Shown piece after piece: positions 49,241 to 58,588 of a DNA stretch of 64,000 nucleotides (within the stretch, counting starts at the first letter, position 1; every line of letters starts with the position of its first letter). The stretch lies in NCBI GenBank assembly GCA_963697975.1, contig OY969111.1, positions 2,790,001-2,854,000 on the forward strand, given 5' to 3'. Source of the stretch: QHXM01 sp963697975 (lineage in GTDB: Bacteria > Acidobacteriota > Blastocatellia > Pyrinomonadales > Pyrinomonadaceae). The notes beneath the pieces are model-generated. The model was not told the DNA's origin and searched no databases. It was given only the letters and a program-made list of their open reading frames with translations. The translations under genes were made by a program, and so were the position numbers.

Positions 49241-50338
49241 GTGCTCAAAGTTCTCAACGTGGTCGGTGCGCGCCCCAATTTTATGAAGGTCGCGCCCATT
49301 GTCGAAGCGATGAAGCGGCGTGAAGCGGAGTTTGCGCCGCTCGTTGTGCATACGGGGCAGCATTACGACGCGCAGATGTCGGATGCCTTCTTCCGTGATC
49401 TGGGCCTGCCCGAACCGGACGTTTACCTCAATGTTGGCTCAGGCTCTCACGCGCGACAAACCGCTGCCGTGATGCAGACGTTCGAGCCTGTTGTGCTCGA
49501 AGAGAAGCCCGACTGGGTGCTCGTCGTCGGAGACGTGAACTCGACGCTTGCCTGCGCGCTCTGTTGCTCGAAGTTGAATATCAAAGTAGCGCACGTCGAG
49601 GCCGGACTTCGCAGCCGCGACCGCTCCATGCCGGAAGAGATTAATCGCCTCCTGACAGACCAGCTCGCAGACCTCCTGCTGACACCTTCAATTGATGCTG
49701 ATGAAAACCTGCGCGCCGAAGGAATTCCACAGGAGCGCATACGCTTTGTCGGCAATGTGATGATTGACTCGCTTTTTACTCAACTAAAACGCGCCGAAGA
49801 ATCAACCGTTCGTGAAGATTTGGGAGTTAATGGTAAAGATTACGCCACGCTGACTCTTCATCGTCCCTCGAACGTTGATGACCGCGAGACGTTTTCCCGC
49901 ATCCTCGATGCGCTCGAACAGGTAGCCGGTCGCGTGCCCATCATCTTCCCCGTCCATCCGCGCACGCGTGCGCGCCTCGATGAGTTTGGCTTCACGGATT
50001 TGGTCGAGCGAGCCGGGAATCTTCGTCTCATCGAGCCGCTCGGCTATCTCGATTTCCTGCGTCTCTACAGCGGGGCGCGGCTGGTGCTGACCGATTCGGG
50101 AGGCATTCAGGAGGAGACGACCGCGCTTGGAATTCCCTGCCTGACTTTGCGTGAGAACACAGAGCGTCCAATCACGGTCGAGATGGGAACAAACATAGTC
50201 GTCGGTACAAACACGGAAAGAATCACACGGACAGCACTGGCCGCGCTCGACGCTCCACCAAACAAAGGTCAGGCGCGCATCCCACCGCTCTGGGACGGCC
50301 ACACGGCTGACCGCATTCTCGACGCGCTGCTGGAGTAG
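49241..50338 (+). CDS. wecB: UDP-N-acetylglucosamine 2-epimerase (non-hydrolysing)
   Basis: 365 residues if GTG 49241 is the start, which places VLNVVGARPNFMKVAPIVEA at the N-terminus as in the family; no good ribosome binding site is seen. HVEAGLRSRDRSMPEEINR, TLHRPSNVDD, FPVHPRTRARL and LTDSGGIQEETTALGIPCL are the signature segments. It interconverts UDP-GlcNAc and UDP-ManNAc, feeding the dehydrogenase at 47247. Confidence 0.93.
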   Translation: MLKVLNVVGARPNFMKVAPIVEAMKRREAEFAPLVVHTGQHYDAQMSDAFFRDLGLPEPDVYLNVGSGSHARQTAAVMQTFEPVVLEEKPDWVLVVGDVNSTLACALCCSKLNIKVAHVEAGLRSRDRSMPEEINRLLTDQLADLLLTPSIDADENLRAEGIPQERIRFVGNVMIDSLFTQLKRAEESTVREDLGVNGKDYATLTLHRPSNVDDRETFSRILDALEQVAGRVPIIFPVHPRTRARLDEFGFTDLVERAGNLRLIEPLGYLDFLRLYSGARLVLTDSGGIQEETTALGIPCLTLRENTERPITVEMGTNIVVGTNTERITRTALAALDAPPNKGQARIPPLWDGHTADRILDALLE

Positions 50339-50490
50339 GACAGACATTCCTGTCTGTCGTGAGACGTGGGACGTGGGACGTGGGACAGACATTCTTGTCT
50401 GTCATTGAGCGCGTGAGCGCGAATATTGTGTGAGCGAAAACTATCAGCGTGCTTTCGCACGCTACGACAGACAAGAATGTCTGTCCTACG
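50339..50490. repeat. GACAGACATTCTTGTCTGTC repeat cluster with GACGTGG heptads
   Basis: The near-palindrome GACAGACATTCYTGTCTGTC occurs at 50339-50358 and 50384-50403, and again in inverse form at 50467-50486. Between the first two lie three GACGTGG heptads. The right part lies in frame with the next gene and would encode its N-terminus if GTG 50430 were used. Confidence 0.85.
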
Positions 50491-50492
50491 TC

Positions 50493-52601
50493 ATGGGCAT
50501 CGTCAATAAGGTCAAACGTGCTTTGCGCGGAGAGGTTGATGCTAGAACCCTCGCGCTTGAAGCGTGGAGACGCAGCCGCGTCGCGCGCGAGCGTCGAATG
50601 GAGCGCGCATCGCTTGGGCGTCTGGCGGAAACTCCTGCGCGCCTGCGTGCGGAGTTTGCGCGAAGGTCTCCATCCGAACTGCTTGATTATTTTCGCAATC
50701 GCACCAATCCCAAATTTTTGCCGGGCTGTAATGCGCTGTCGCAAGTGACGGCTAACTTGCAGCGCAGCCTCTTTCCGTTTGAAACGGCGCAGTTGCTTGA
50801 AAGGGCTACGCGCATCACAGATGAGCATTGCTGGCCTGTGCTGGGCTATGGCGAAAAGTGTTTCGGGGAAAAAATCGACTGGCTGAATGATCCGCTCTCC
50901 GGGGCAACGTGGCCGCTTGCCTATCATGCCGACGTGCAGCTTTTTCGAGGTGATGGCTCAGACGCTCGCGTCCTGTGGGAAGTCAATCGCCTCGCGCATC
51001 TCGTCACACTCGCGCGCGCCTACGCGGTGACGGATGATGAAAAGTACGCTGTTGAAATTTTCTCCCAGCTTGAGAGTTGGCGCGAGCAGAATCCAACGGG
51101 GCGCGGGGCTAACTGGGCCTGCGCGATGGAGGCAGCCCTGCGCGCCGTTAATTTGCTCGCCGTGTTTGACTTGGTGCGCCGCTCATCGCAGTTGAATGAA
51201 GAGACGCTTTTCTCGTTTCTTCAAATGCTCGACCAGCACGGCGCGCACATTCGTCGCAACCTTGAGTTCTCTTATCTCTCGACGAGCAATCATTATCTCT
51301 CGGACGTGGTCGGCCTCCTGTGGCTCGGAATCATGCTGCCGGAGTTGGAGGAAGCGGACGAGTGGCGCTCGTTCGGCCTGCGCGAACTCCTGCGCGAGAT
51401 GGACAAACAGGTGCTCGCCGACGGCGCGGACTTTGAAGCCTCTACGGGCTATCATCGTCTCGTCCTCGAACTCTTCCTCTACTCATTCATCTTGTGTCGC
51501 GCGAACCAAATAGAGATTGACGAAAAATACCGGGGGAAACTCCGCGCGATGCTCGATTACGTGCGCGCTTACCTTCGGCCCGACGGACGCGCGCCGCTCG
51601 TCGGCGATACGGACAGCGGGCAGGTCCTGCCATTTGTTCGTCGCGCGGCGGACGATCATGCCTACGTGCTTGCGCTCGGCGCAGTTGTTTTCAACGAACC
51701 GCGTTTCAAGTCTCCGGTGCTTGCCTCTGCGATGCCGGAAGAGTTGCTGTGGATTTTAGGCGAAGAAGGAGTTCGCGCGTTTCAAAACCTGCCGGAGACT
51801 GATGAAGGCACAGCGTCGCAGGCTTTTCATGAAGCGGGCACGTACATCCTGCGGGACAATGATCTTTATCTTCTCTTCAACGCGAACGGCAACGGGTTGA
51901 TGGGGCGCGGCTCGCACGGGCACAACGATGCGCTCTCGTTTGAAGTGAGCGCCTGCGGTACAAGTTTCATCGTCGATCCGGGAACATACGTCTACTCGGC
52001 TGACTTGAGGGAGCGTCAACTATTTCGCTCAACCGCGTATCATTCAACCGTCGAAGTTGACGGCGCTGAGCAGAACTCAACCGACCCAGGGCTTCCTTTC
52101 GTCCTCGGAGATGAGGCGCACCCGCGCATTCTGCGCTGGGAAACCGGAAGCGAGCGTGACATCATCATCGCCGAGCATGACGGGTACAAACGGCTCGCAG
52201 AGAACGTCACGCACCGCCGCTCCGTCCGGTTCGAGAAGCGGGAGCGATTGTGGATAGTCGAAGATTCCCTGACCGGCGCGGGCGAGCACGTCTTTCGCTT
52301 TCGTTTTCATTTCGCGGAAAATCTTGAGACGAGCGTGCGCGCTCAGGAAATCATTTGTGCCTGCGATAAGATGACAGGCGCACGTCTGCTTGTCGCCGCT
52401 CTCGATCTGGACAGCGAGCCGGAGTTTGAGCCGCGCTTCATCTCGCGTGATTACGGTGCGAAGTCTGCTTCCGTTGCCGCCTGCTGGACTGTGCGTGCCG
52501 CCACGCCCTGTAAATTCCGCTGGGCGATTGTCCCCGCCTGCGATGAAGAGGATGAAACGGAGCGTTTGAGCTTGATCGCACGCTACAAGGAAAGGAATTA
52601 G
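50493..52601 (+). CDS. heparinase II/III-family polysaccharide lyase-like protein
   Basis: 702 residues from ATG 50493; a GTG at 50430 would add residues coded by repeat DNA, so the later start is preferred although no ribosome binding site is clear. The N-terminal half is helical toroid-like (WACAMEAALRAVNLLAVFDL, STSNHYLSDVVGLLWLG), the second half has the heparinase II/III beta part with GRGSHGHNDALSFEV and VDPGTYVYSADLRERQ. No signal peptide. Such proteins are frequent in exopolysaccharide loci and may trim or epimerise the polymer. Confidence 0.87.
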   Translation: MGIVNKVKRALRGEVDARTLALEAWRRSRVARERRMERASLGRLAETPARLRAEFARRSPSELLDYFRNRTNPKFLPGCNALSQVTANLQRSLFPFETAQLLERATRITDEHCWPVLGYGEKCFGEKIDWLNDPLSGATWPLAYHADVQLFRGDGSDARVLWEVNRLAHLVTLARAYAVTDDEKYAVEIFSQLESWREQNPTGRGANWACAMEAALRAVNLLAVFDLVRRSSQLNEETLFSFLQMLDQHGAHIRRNLEFSYLSTSNHYLSDVVGLLWLGIMLPELEEADEWRSFGLRELLREMDKQVLADGADFEASTGYHRLVLELFLYSFILCRANQIEIDEKYRGKLRAMLDYVRAYLRPDGRAPLVGDTDSGQVLPFVRRAADDHAYVLALGAVVFNEPRFKSPVLASAMPEELLWILGEEGVRAFQNLPETDEGTASQAFHEAGTYILRDNDLYLLFNANGNGLMGRGSHGHNDALSFEVSACGTSFIVDPGTYVYSADLRERQLFRSTAYHSTVEVDGAEQNSTDPGLPFVLGDEAHPRILRWETGSERDIIIAEHDGYKRLAENVTHRRSVRFEKRERLWIVEDSLTGAGEHVFRFRFHFAENLETSVRAQEIICACDKMTGARLLVAALDLDSEPEFEPRFISRDYGAKSASVAACWTVRAATPCKFRWAIVPACDEEDETERLSLIARYKERN

Positions 52602-52693
52602 CAGGGATGGGCAGGATAGACAGGATGAAAAGAAAAAACACAGCGCTGAATTTCATATTCCTTCTTAATCCTGACAATCTCTGTCCATCTCTG
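52602..52693. repeat. repeat hairpin, GGGCAGGATAGACAGGAT family
   Basis: Left arm GCAGGGATGGGCAGGATAGA, right arm imperfect inverse (TTAATCCTGACAATCTCTGT). It lies right behind the heparinase-like gene, related to 42460-42580 and 62828-62929. Confidence 0.7.
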
Positions 52694-52744
52694 TTTGAAT
52701 CTGCTTTGAGCTTCCCGGCGATTTGATTTGTTAAAGACTTAAAC

Positions 52745-53893
52745 ATGAAGCCGACAATCTATCTGGCCTTTGTTGATGATTGGGAATTAAGCGGGAACGG
52801 CTCAGGCGACGCCCGTGAGCTACAGTTTCGCCCGATGCGCGAGCTTGTCAAAATTTACAACGCACATGGAGTGCGTGGATCGTTCAACGCGGAGGTGATG
52901 CAGCAACTCACCTTCAGGAAATTCGAGAATGATTATCCGGAACTGAAAGCTCTGGCGGACGAGTGGGACGAGTCCGTGCGGGAGAGCTACCGTCAGGGTC
53001 ATGACATACAGCTACACATTCATCCGCAATGGCAGAATGCGGAATATGAAAAGGGCCAGTGGCGCTTGACCGCTGACTGGTCAATTCTCAATTACGAGGC
53101 GGATGAAGCCTATCAAATGATGAGGGCTGGCAAAGACTACCTGAAAAATTTGCTGCGCCCCGTTGACCCAGCTTACCGTTGCGTCTCTTTTCGCTCAGGC
53201 TCGTGGTGCATCGCGCCTTCACCTCACATGCTCGATTTGCTGGTCAAGCTCGGCATCGTCTTTGACATGAGCATCGTCGGGGGCGTGCGCTACGAAACGA
53301 AAAATATCAATCTCGATTACACGAACTGCGATGAAGATTTTCTACCTTACTATCCTGTGATGACGGACGCGCGCAAGGCTTCCGACAAACAGGAGCCGAT
53401 CATCTGCGTCCCGACGAACTATTTCTACGGCTCGCGCCGTCAAATCTTCAAGCATCATCTGGGCAAAGCTGTGGGGAAAATCAAACAGCGCATTGCTCCC
53501 GCCAGCGCAACGCCGAAGAGCAGCCGGAGCGTTGAAGCTTACGGCCACGAGTGGGCGCAAACTCGTCACGCTTCCAAGTGGACGCGCGTTTATGAAAAGG
53601 GCATCGTGCCTTACCTGAAAGGTAAGCATCTCATCTCCGACATCGCGCAACTCGATTACGCGCTGCTGCGAGAGATGCTTCAATCAATCCGCAGAAGAGC
53701 GCGTGCGAGCGGCCTTGAACGGGTTCCCGTCATTCTCGAAAACCACACCAAAGATGTTCGGGATTTCTCCGACATCGAACGCTTCGTTAAAGACGTGTCG
53801 CAGGCCGACGACATCAAGTGTCTGACCCTTTCAGAACTGGCGAGGGAATTGCAGAACGGAAAATTTCAGATCAGGACAGCCGCGCCCAGATGA
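52745..53893 (+). CDS. polysaccharide deacetylase-like protein
   Basis: 382 residues. IYLAFVDDWELSG near the start has the paired Asp, and GHDIQLHIHPQW the HxxxH-type metal site of the NodB/WalW-like superfamily; SFRSGSWCIAPSP is the later conserved motif. It probably removes acetyl groups from a polysaccharide precursor. No signal peptide, hence cytosolic. The end overlaps the next start (ATGA). Confidence 0.78.
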   Translation: MKPTIYLAFVDDWELSGNGSGDARELQFRPMRELVKIYNAHGVRGSFNAEVMQQLTFRKFENDYPELKALADEWDESVRESYRQGHDIQLHIHPQWQNAEYEKGQWRLTADWSILNYEADEAYQMMRAGKDYLKNLLRPVDPAYRCVSFRSGSWCIAPSPHMLDLLVKLGIVFDMSIVGGVRYETKNINLDYTNCDEDFLPYYPVMTDARKASDKQEPIICVPTNYFYGSRRQIFKHHLGKAVGKIKQRIAPASATPKSSRSVEAYGHEWAQTRHASKWTRVYEKGIVPYLKGKHLISDIAQLDYALLREMLQSIRRRARASGLERVPVILENHTKDVRDFSDIERFVKDVSQADDIKCLTLSELARELQNGKFQIRTAAPR

Positions 53894-54588
53894 GCACGCG
53901 GATTAAAATCATCTCGCATGCCTTGAAGGAACGCTTCACCGGACTAGTCGACGAGGTCATCCCTCGTCTCAAGACCGAAGGGCTGGGCCACGAGTTAGAC
54001 GCACTTGTCCAGGATGTGCGTGGGAAGCTGACTTATGCTTCGCTCGCAGATGTCCGCAAATTAATGGGGGGCATCAAAGAACCCGTTGCCTGGATGGAAT
54101 CGCAAGACGAAACGACTTTTCGCGCAGCCCTCTTCGCCTGCGCTCTCGGTAATCCGCCGCAGCTTCATCCGGTCAAACATCCTCCGGTCGAGCCTTTCCT
54201 GAAACTTCTGAACGAATCCCGCGCCGATGCTGAGCTACGCCTGCATCTCCTCACGGAAAGATATGCCAATCCTTTGAACTTCACTCTCCCGGAGGAGAAG
54301 GAAGTGCGTGAATTCGTCCTGATGAGAGTAATGGTGCATGAACGGGCGCGAATTGAGAAAGGCTCTGTCGAGACAGTCGGCGTAGACGACCTGCTGGTGA
54401 TGCTTAATTGCGTCGCCGTCTATGCCGCGTGCGGCACTGATTTGAGGTTTCTGGATGCGCTGAACTACTATTACGAGTTGCTGCCGATGCAGTGGCATCG
54501 CGACGCTGAGCCGCAGTCCGTGCTCGTGGCTTCTTACTTAGCTCTCTACGCGGGCGCGATGGCGGCATGGATTCGAGAAGACGATTGA
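53890..54588 (+). CDS. hypothetical protein in polysaccharide locus
   Basis: 232 residues from ATG 53890, coupled to the gene before. All-helical by eye, no signal peptide or membrane segment. FVLMRVMVHERARI and VDDLLVMLNCVAVYAACGTD are distinctive, but no family was recognised. The stop overlaps the next start (TGATG). Its position between deacetylase and formyltransferase suggests a helper role in the same pathway. Confidence 0.65.
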   Translation: MSTRIKIISHALKERFTGLVDEVIPRLKTEGLGHELDALVQDVRGKLTYASLADVRKLMGGIKEPVAWMESQDETTFRAALFACALGNPPQLHPVKHPPVEPFLKLLNESRADAELRLHLLTERYANPLNFTLPEEKEVREFVLMRVMVHERARIEKGSVETVGVDDLLVMLNCVAVYAACGTDLRFLDALNYYYELLPMQWHRDAEPQSVLVASYLALYAGAMAAWIREDD

Positions 54589-55277
54589 TGCGGACAAGTA
54601 TTCTGGCAAACTCTCTTCCGGCGGCGCTGAAGATTTACGACGAGGTGAAGACTGTCCCCGATTGCGATGCTTTCATCCTCCTTTGCCCGACGCCGGGAGA
54701 GTCGCGCAAGCGGAGTCTCTTCAAACACCTCGCGCGAGTCGTTCTCCAACGAGGCGGCCTGAAATCCCTGCGCCTCGTCTTCAACCGCAAAGTCTTTCTT
54801 TTCCAGAAACCGTTAGACCACCCGGAAACGCTTGAGAGATTAAAGGCTCTCCAACTTGATGTCGGCCTGCACAAGGCCGGAGTCATCTACCGCGAGGCGA
54901 CGATCAACTGTTTTCGTCTGGGCATTCTGAATCCGCATATCGGAATCCTTCCCGGCTTTCGCGGGCGCAACGTGATGGAGTGGGCGATTATTGAAGGCGA
55001 GCCAATCGGCGTGACGGTCTTCTTCATTGACTCCGGGATTGATACGGGCGAGCGCATCGTCCTGCGGGAAGAGGTGGACATCTCCGGCTGCAATTCGATT
55101 AAGAAAGCCAAGCAGCATCTCTTCGACCTCGATGCCGTCTTCTTTCGTCGTGCGCTGGAACTGCTGCGCTCCCACGATTTCCAATATAAACTCAACGACG
55201 GAAGCGGGCGCAGGTATTACGTCATGTCGCGGCTATTTGAAAGTGTGGTCGAGAAGCTGATTAAGGCCAAAAGCTGA
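54588..55277 (+). CDS. formyltransferase-family protein
   Basis: 229 residues from ATG 54588. The formyl transferase core is INCFRLGILNPHIGILPGFR (catalytic Asn and His) and VTVFFIDSGIDTGERIVLRE (catalytic Asp), as in methionyl-tRNA and sugar formyltransferases. In this locus formylation of an amino-sugar is likely. Coupled by overlap on both sides. Confidence 0.85.
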   Translation: MRTSILANSLPAALKIYDEVKTVPDCDAFILLCPTPGESRKRSLFKHLARVVLQRGGLKSLRLVFNRKVFLFQKPLDHPETLERLKALQLDVGLHKAGVIYREATINCFRLGILNPHIGILPGFRGRNVMEWAIIEGEPIGVTVFFIDSGIDTGERIVLREEVDISGCNSIKKAKQHLFDLDAVFFRRALELLRSHDFQYKLNDGSGRRYYVMSRLFESVVEKLIKAKS

Positions 55278-57205
55278 TGTGTGGAATCTGCGGAGTATGG
55301 GAATACGGTGCGGCGCGAGGGCTTGTCGATCGCTCTCTTGTCGAGCGGATGCGCGACGAGATGCCGCATCGCGGGCCGGACGATGCGGGTGAGTTGATCT
55401 TCGATGAAGGGCGAGGGGGCTTAGGGTTTCGTCGCCTCTCGATCATCGATCTTTCCGCCGCCGGTCATCAACCGATGCGCGGCTGCACGGATGGGGTGTG
55501 GCTCGTCTTCAATGGCGAGATTTACAATCACGCGCGCCTGCGTGAAGGCTTGGAAGAGCGCGGCCACGTCTACGCCTCGCGCACGGATTCCGAAACCATC
55601 CTGCATCTTTACGAGGAGCGCGGGCTGGATTTCGTGCAAGACCTCGAAGGCGACTACGGTATAGCCATCTGGGATGAGAAGCGCGGACAACTCGTCCTGG
55701 TGCGCGACCGCATCGGCGTCAAGCCGCTCTATTTCTATCACAAAGACGGGCGCTTCATCTTCGCTTCCGAAATCAAAGCCATCCTCCAACACCCGGCTGT
55801 CACGCCCGACGTTGACGAAGAATCGCTCTATCACTACCTGACGTTTCTGACCACGCCTGCCCCGCGCACGCTCTTTCGCGACATACAGAAAATCCCCGCC
55901 GGACACATGCTCATAGTCTCCCGCGACGGCACAATCAATCTCAAGCAATACTGGGACGCTCTACCGCCCGCGCAGATGAATACTCACAGCGAAGAGGAGC
56001 ACAAGACGGAAGTGCTGCGTCTGCTGAGAGCGTCCATCAAAAAGCGCATGATGTCGGACGTGCCTTTCGGAGTCTTTCTCTCAGGCGGGGTTGATTCCTC
56101 GGCAAACGTCGCGCTGATGTCCGAGCAGATGTCGCGCCCGGTCGAGACGTTCACGGTCGGCTTTCAGGATGCAGAGTATCTCAACGAGCTTGACTCGGCC
56201 CGTCGCATCGCGCGCGATTTTCAGACGAATCATCACGAGGTCATCATCTCTGAAGATGAGATGCAGAAGTTTCTTCCAGACCTCGTGTTCCATCAGGACG
56301 AGCCGATCGCCGATCCCGTCTGTGTGCCGCTCTATTACGTGTCGAAGCTGGCGCGCGACTCCGGCACAATCGTCGTGCAGGTTGGTGAAGGTGCGGACGA
56401 GATTTTCAGCGGCTATGAAAACTACGTGCGGCATCTGCGGATTTACGAAAAGTTCTGGCAGCATGCGGAGCGTGTGCCGTCGTCTTTGCGACGAGCCGCA
56501 AGCGCGCTCTCTCGCCCCGCGCTTGAAGCGACGGGGAGAAAGCGTGCGGCGATTGAGTTGATTCGTCGGCTTGGCGCGGACGAACCCCTGTTCTGGGGCG
56601 GCGTGGTGGTTTACGACGAAACGTTCAAGCCGCGCGTGCTCTCCGGCCAGATGCGCGAGCGCATGAGCAATCGTTCGTCGCTCGAAGTCGTCAACTCATA
56701 CCTGAACTACATCGAAGAAGAGCGACCCCAGTCGGATTTCCTGTCGCGCATGACCTATCTGGAATTAAAGCTCCGGCTGCCGGAGTTGCTCTTGATGCGC
56801 GTGGACAAAATCACTATGGCCACGTCTGTCGAGGCGCGTGTGCCGTTTCTGGATCACCATCTGGTCGAGTATGCGATGGGCATCCCGCGTGAATTGAAGG
56901 TCGAAGGACGCAGCGGCAAACATATCCTGAAACGCGCGCTCGAAGAAATTCTGCCGCATGATTTGCTCTACAGTCGCAAGCGCGGGTTTGGTGCGCCCGT
57001 GCGCGAGTGGTTCAGAAACGGGCTGGCCGGATGGTTTGATTCGCACCTGATGAACTCCACCATGCGGCGACGTGATTTCTTCGATTATCAATTCATCGCG
57101 CGCTTGCTGGACGAGCACCGGCGTGGCACTAAAGATTGGGGCTTTCACCTGTGGGCTTTGCTCAATCTCAGTTTGTGGTATGAGCGATGGATTGAGCGGT
57201 CGTAG
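55277..57205 (+). CDS. asnB: asparagine synthase (glutamine-hydrolysing) family
   Basis: 642 residues. MCGICGVWEYG begins with the Cys nucleophile of the class II glutaminase domain after Met removal; HRGPDDAGEL and LVFNGEIYNHARLR follow. The synthetase part has GVFLSGGVDSSANVAL (PP-loop SGGxDS) and later RVDKITMATSVEARVPFLD. In polysaccharide loci such proteins amidate uronic acids, which would fit the dehydrogenase product. Start overlaps the previous stop. Confidence 0.92.
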   Translation: MCGICGVWEYGAARGLVDRSLVERMRDEMPHRGPDDAGELIFDEGRGGLGFRRLSIIDLSAAGHQPMRGCTDGVWLVFNGEIYNHARLREGLEERGHVYASRTDSETILHLYEERGLDFVQDLEGDYGIAIWDEKRGQLVLVRDRIGVKPLYFYHKDGRFIFASEIKAILQHPAVTPDVDEESLYHYLTFLTTPAPRTLFRDIQKIPAGHMLIVSRDGTINLKQYWDALPPAQMNTHSEEEHKTEVLRLLRASIKKRMMSDVPFGVFLSGGVDSSANVALMSEQMSRPVETFTVGFQDAEYLNELDSARRIARDFQTNHHEVIISEDEMQKFLPDLVFHQDEPIADPVCVPLYYVSKLARDSGTIVVQVGEGADEIFSGYENYVRHLRIYEKFWQHAERVPSSLRRAASALSRPALEATGRKRAAIELIRRLGADEPLFWGGVVVYDETFKPRVLSGQMRERMSNRSSLEVVNSYLNYIEEERPQSDFLSRMTYLELKLRLPELLLMRVDKITMATSVEARVPFLDHHLVEYAMGIPRELKVEGRSGKHILKRALEEILPHDLLYSRKRGFGAPVREWFRNGLAGWFDSHLMNSTMRRRDFFDYQFIARLLDEHRRGTKDWGFHLWALLNLSLWYERWIERS

Positions 57206-57217
57206 GTAACGGTTTAG

Positions 57218-58588
57218 ATGTTAGAGCAGCCTGTAGATGAAACCTCCGCAGTCGCCGTCTCATCACGGCGTCGCTTCTCCGTGCATGTGGCGTGGACGCT
57301 CATTGCGCGCGTCCTGATGACGATTAACAGCGTCGCCGCCGGAGTCATCGTCGCGCGCTGGCTCGGAAAAGAAGGCTACGGGCAACTCGCTGTAATTAAC
57401 GTCGCCGTTATCACGGTCGTCCAACTGGGCGGCGCTGGCCTTCCTTCGGCCAACACTTACTTCATCTCGCGGGATCGCAAATCTTTCGCGCCCGCTGCTG
57501 TCAACTCACTCATCTTCAGCCTCGTGACGGGGAGCGTGCTGGCGTCTGGACTGGTGGGGTTGGCGATGTGGCATCCCCGTTGGTTCGGATTCATCTCGCC
57601 GCGTTTGATTGGCGTGGCTGCCATCTCGATTCCGTTTCAACTCATTACGCTCATCGGCCTTAATACCTTTCTGGCCGTCGGGCAGGTGAAAAGATTCAAT
57701 CTTCTTGATCTGGCGGGGCAGTTGTTCGGAATCGTTAATGCCTTGCTGGCGCTCGTCATTCTGAACAGAGGTCTCTGGACACTCATCTCATTGAACACGG
57801 CGGCGAGCATCTTAGTGTGTTCCTTGATCGTCTGGCTGATCTGGCGCTTCATCGTGGAACAACGCAAGGCGCAGGCGCTCAGACCCGACATCAATCTGTT
57901 CAAGCGCATGGTGCGCTATGGCATCAAGTCTCACATCGCGGCGCTTGCCGCCATGCTCATCTTTCGCGCAGACCTGCTGGTCGTCAACCTCTTTCATGGA
58001 TCAGGGGAAGCAGGCGTGTACGCTGTTGCTTCGCAAGTCGCAATGATGCTGCTTCTCCTGCCGAGCGTCATCGCCACTCTGCTTTTCCCGCACGTCGCTT
58101 CAAAGCATGACGAGCACGGCGAATTGACATGCCTTGTGGCACGACACACGACGCTGGTCATGCTGCTTGTTTGTCTCGCTGCTGTGCCCGCCAGTTATCT
58201 TTTACCATTGGTTTATGGCGCGGGTTTCGCCAGCGTGCCCATGCTTCTTTTCATCCTGTTGCCGGGCGTCTATCTGGTTGGTCTCGAATCGGTGCTTGTT
58301 CAGCACTTCAACGCGGCAGGGCTTCCCCGCGCCATCCCTCTATTCTGGACGGCGACCTTAATTATCAACGTCGCCTTGACGTTCGCGCTCGTGCCGACTT
58401 TTGGGGCGCGCGGCGCGGCCACTGCCTCGACCTTGAGCTACGCCCTGATCTTCGGCCTCGTGCTGATCTACTTTCGCACTCAAACCCGACAGCCTCTTTC
58501 CTCCATTTTGATGCCACGCCGGGAAGAATTGCGCGACCTGCTAACGGGGCGCTTCCGTTCGCTCTCAAGCAGAAGGGGGCACGGATGA
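57218..58588 (+). CDS. polysaccharide flippase (Wzx/MATE-like)
   Basis: 456 residues, about 12-14 hydrophobic segments. HVAWTLIARVLMTINSVAAG and VIVARWLGKEGYGQLAVINV form the typical beginning of the oligosaccharide flippase family. It would move lipid-linked repeat units across the inner membrane. The stop overlaps the following methyltransferase start (ATGA). Confidence 0.88.
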   Translation: MLEQPVDETSAVAVSSRRRFSVHVAWTLIARVLMTINSVAAGVIVARWLGKEGYGQLAVINVAVITVVQLGGAGLPSANTYFISRDRKSFAPAAVNSLIFSLVTGSVLASGLVGLAMWHPRWFGFISPRLIGVAAISIPFQLITLIGLNTFLAVGQVKRFNLLDLAGQLFGIVNALLALVILNRGLWTLISLNTAASILVCSLIVWLIWRFIVEQRKAQALRPDINLFKRMVRYGIKSHIAALAAMLIFRADLLVVNLFHGSGEAGVYAVASQVAMMLLLLPSVIATLLFPHVASKHDEHGELTCLVARHTTLVMLLVCLAAVPASYLLPLVYGAGFASVPMLLFILLPGVYLVGLESVLVQHFNAAGLPRAIPLFWTATLIINVALTFALVPTFGARGAATASTLSYALIFGLVLIYFRTQTRQPLSSILMPRREELRDLLTGRFRSLSSRRGHG

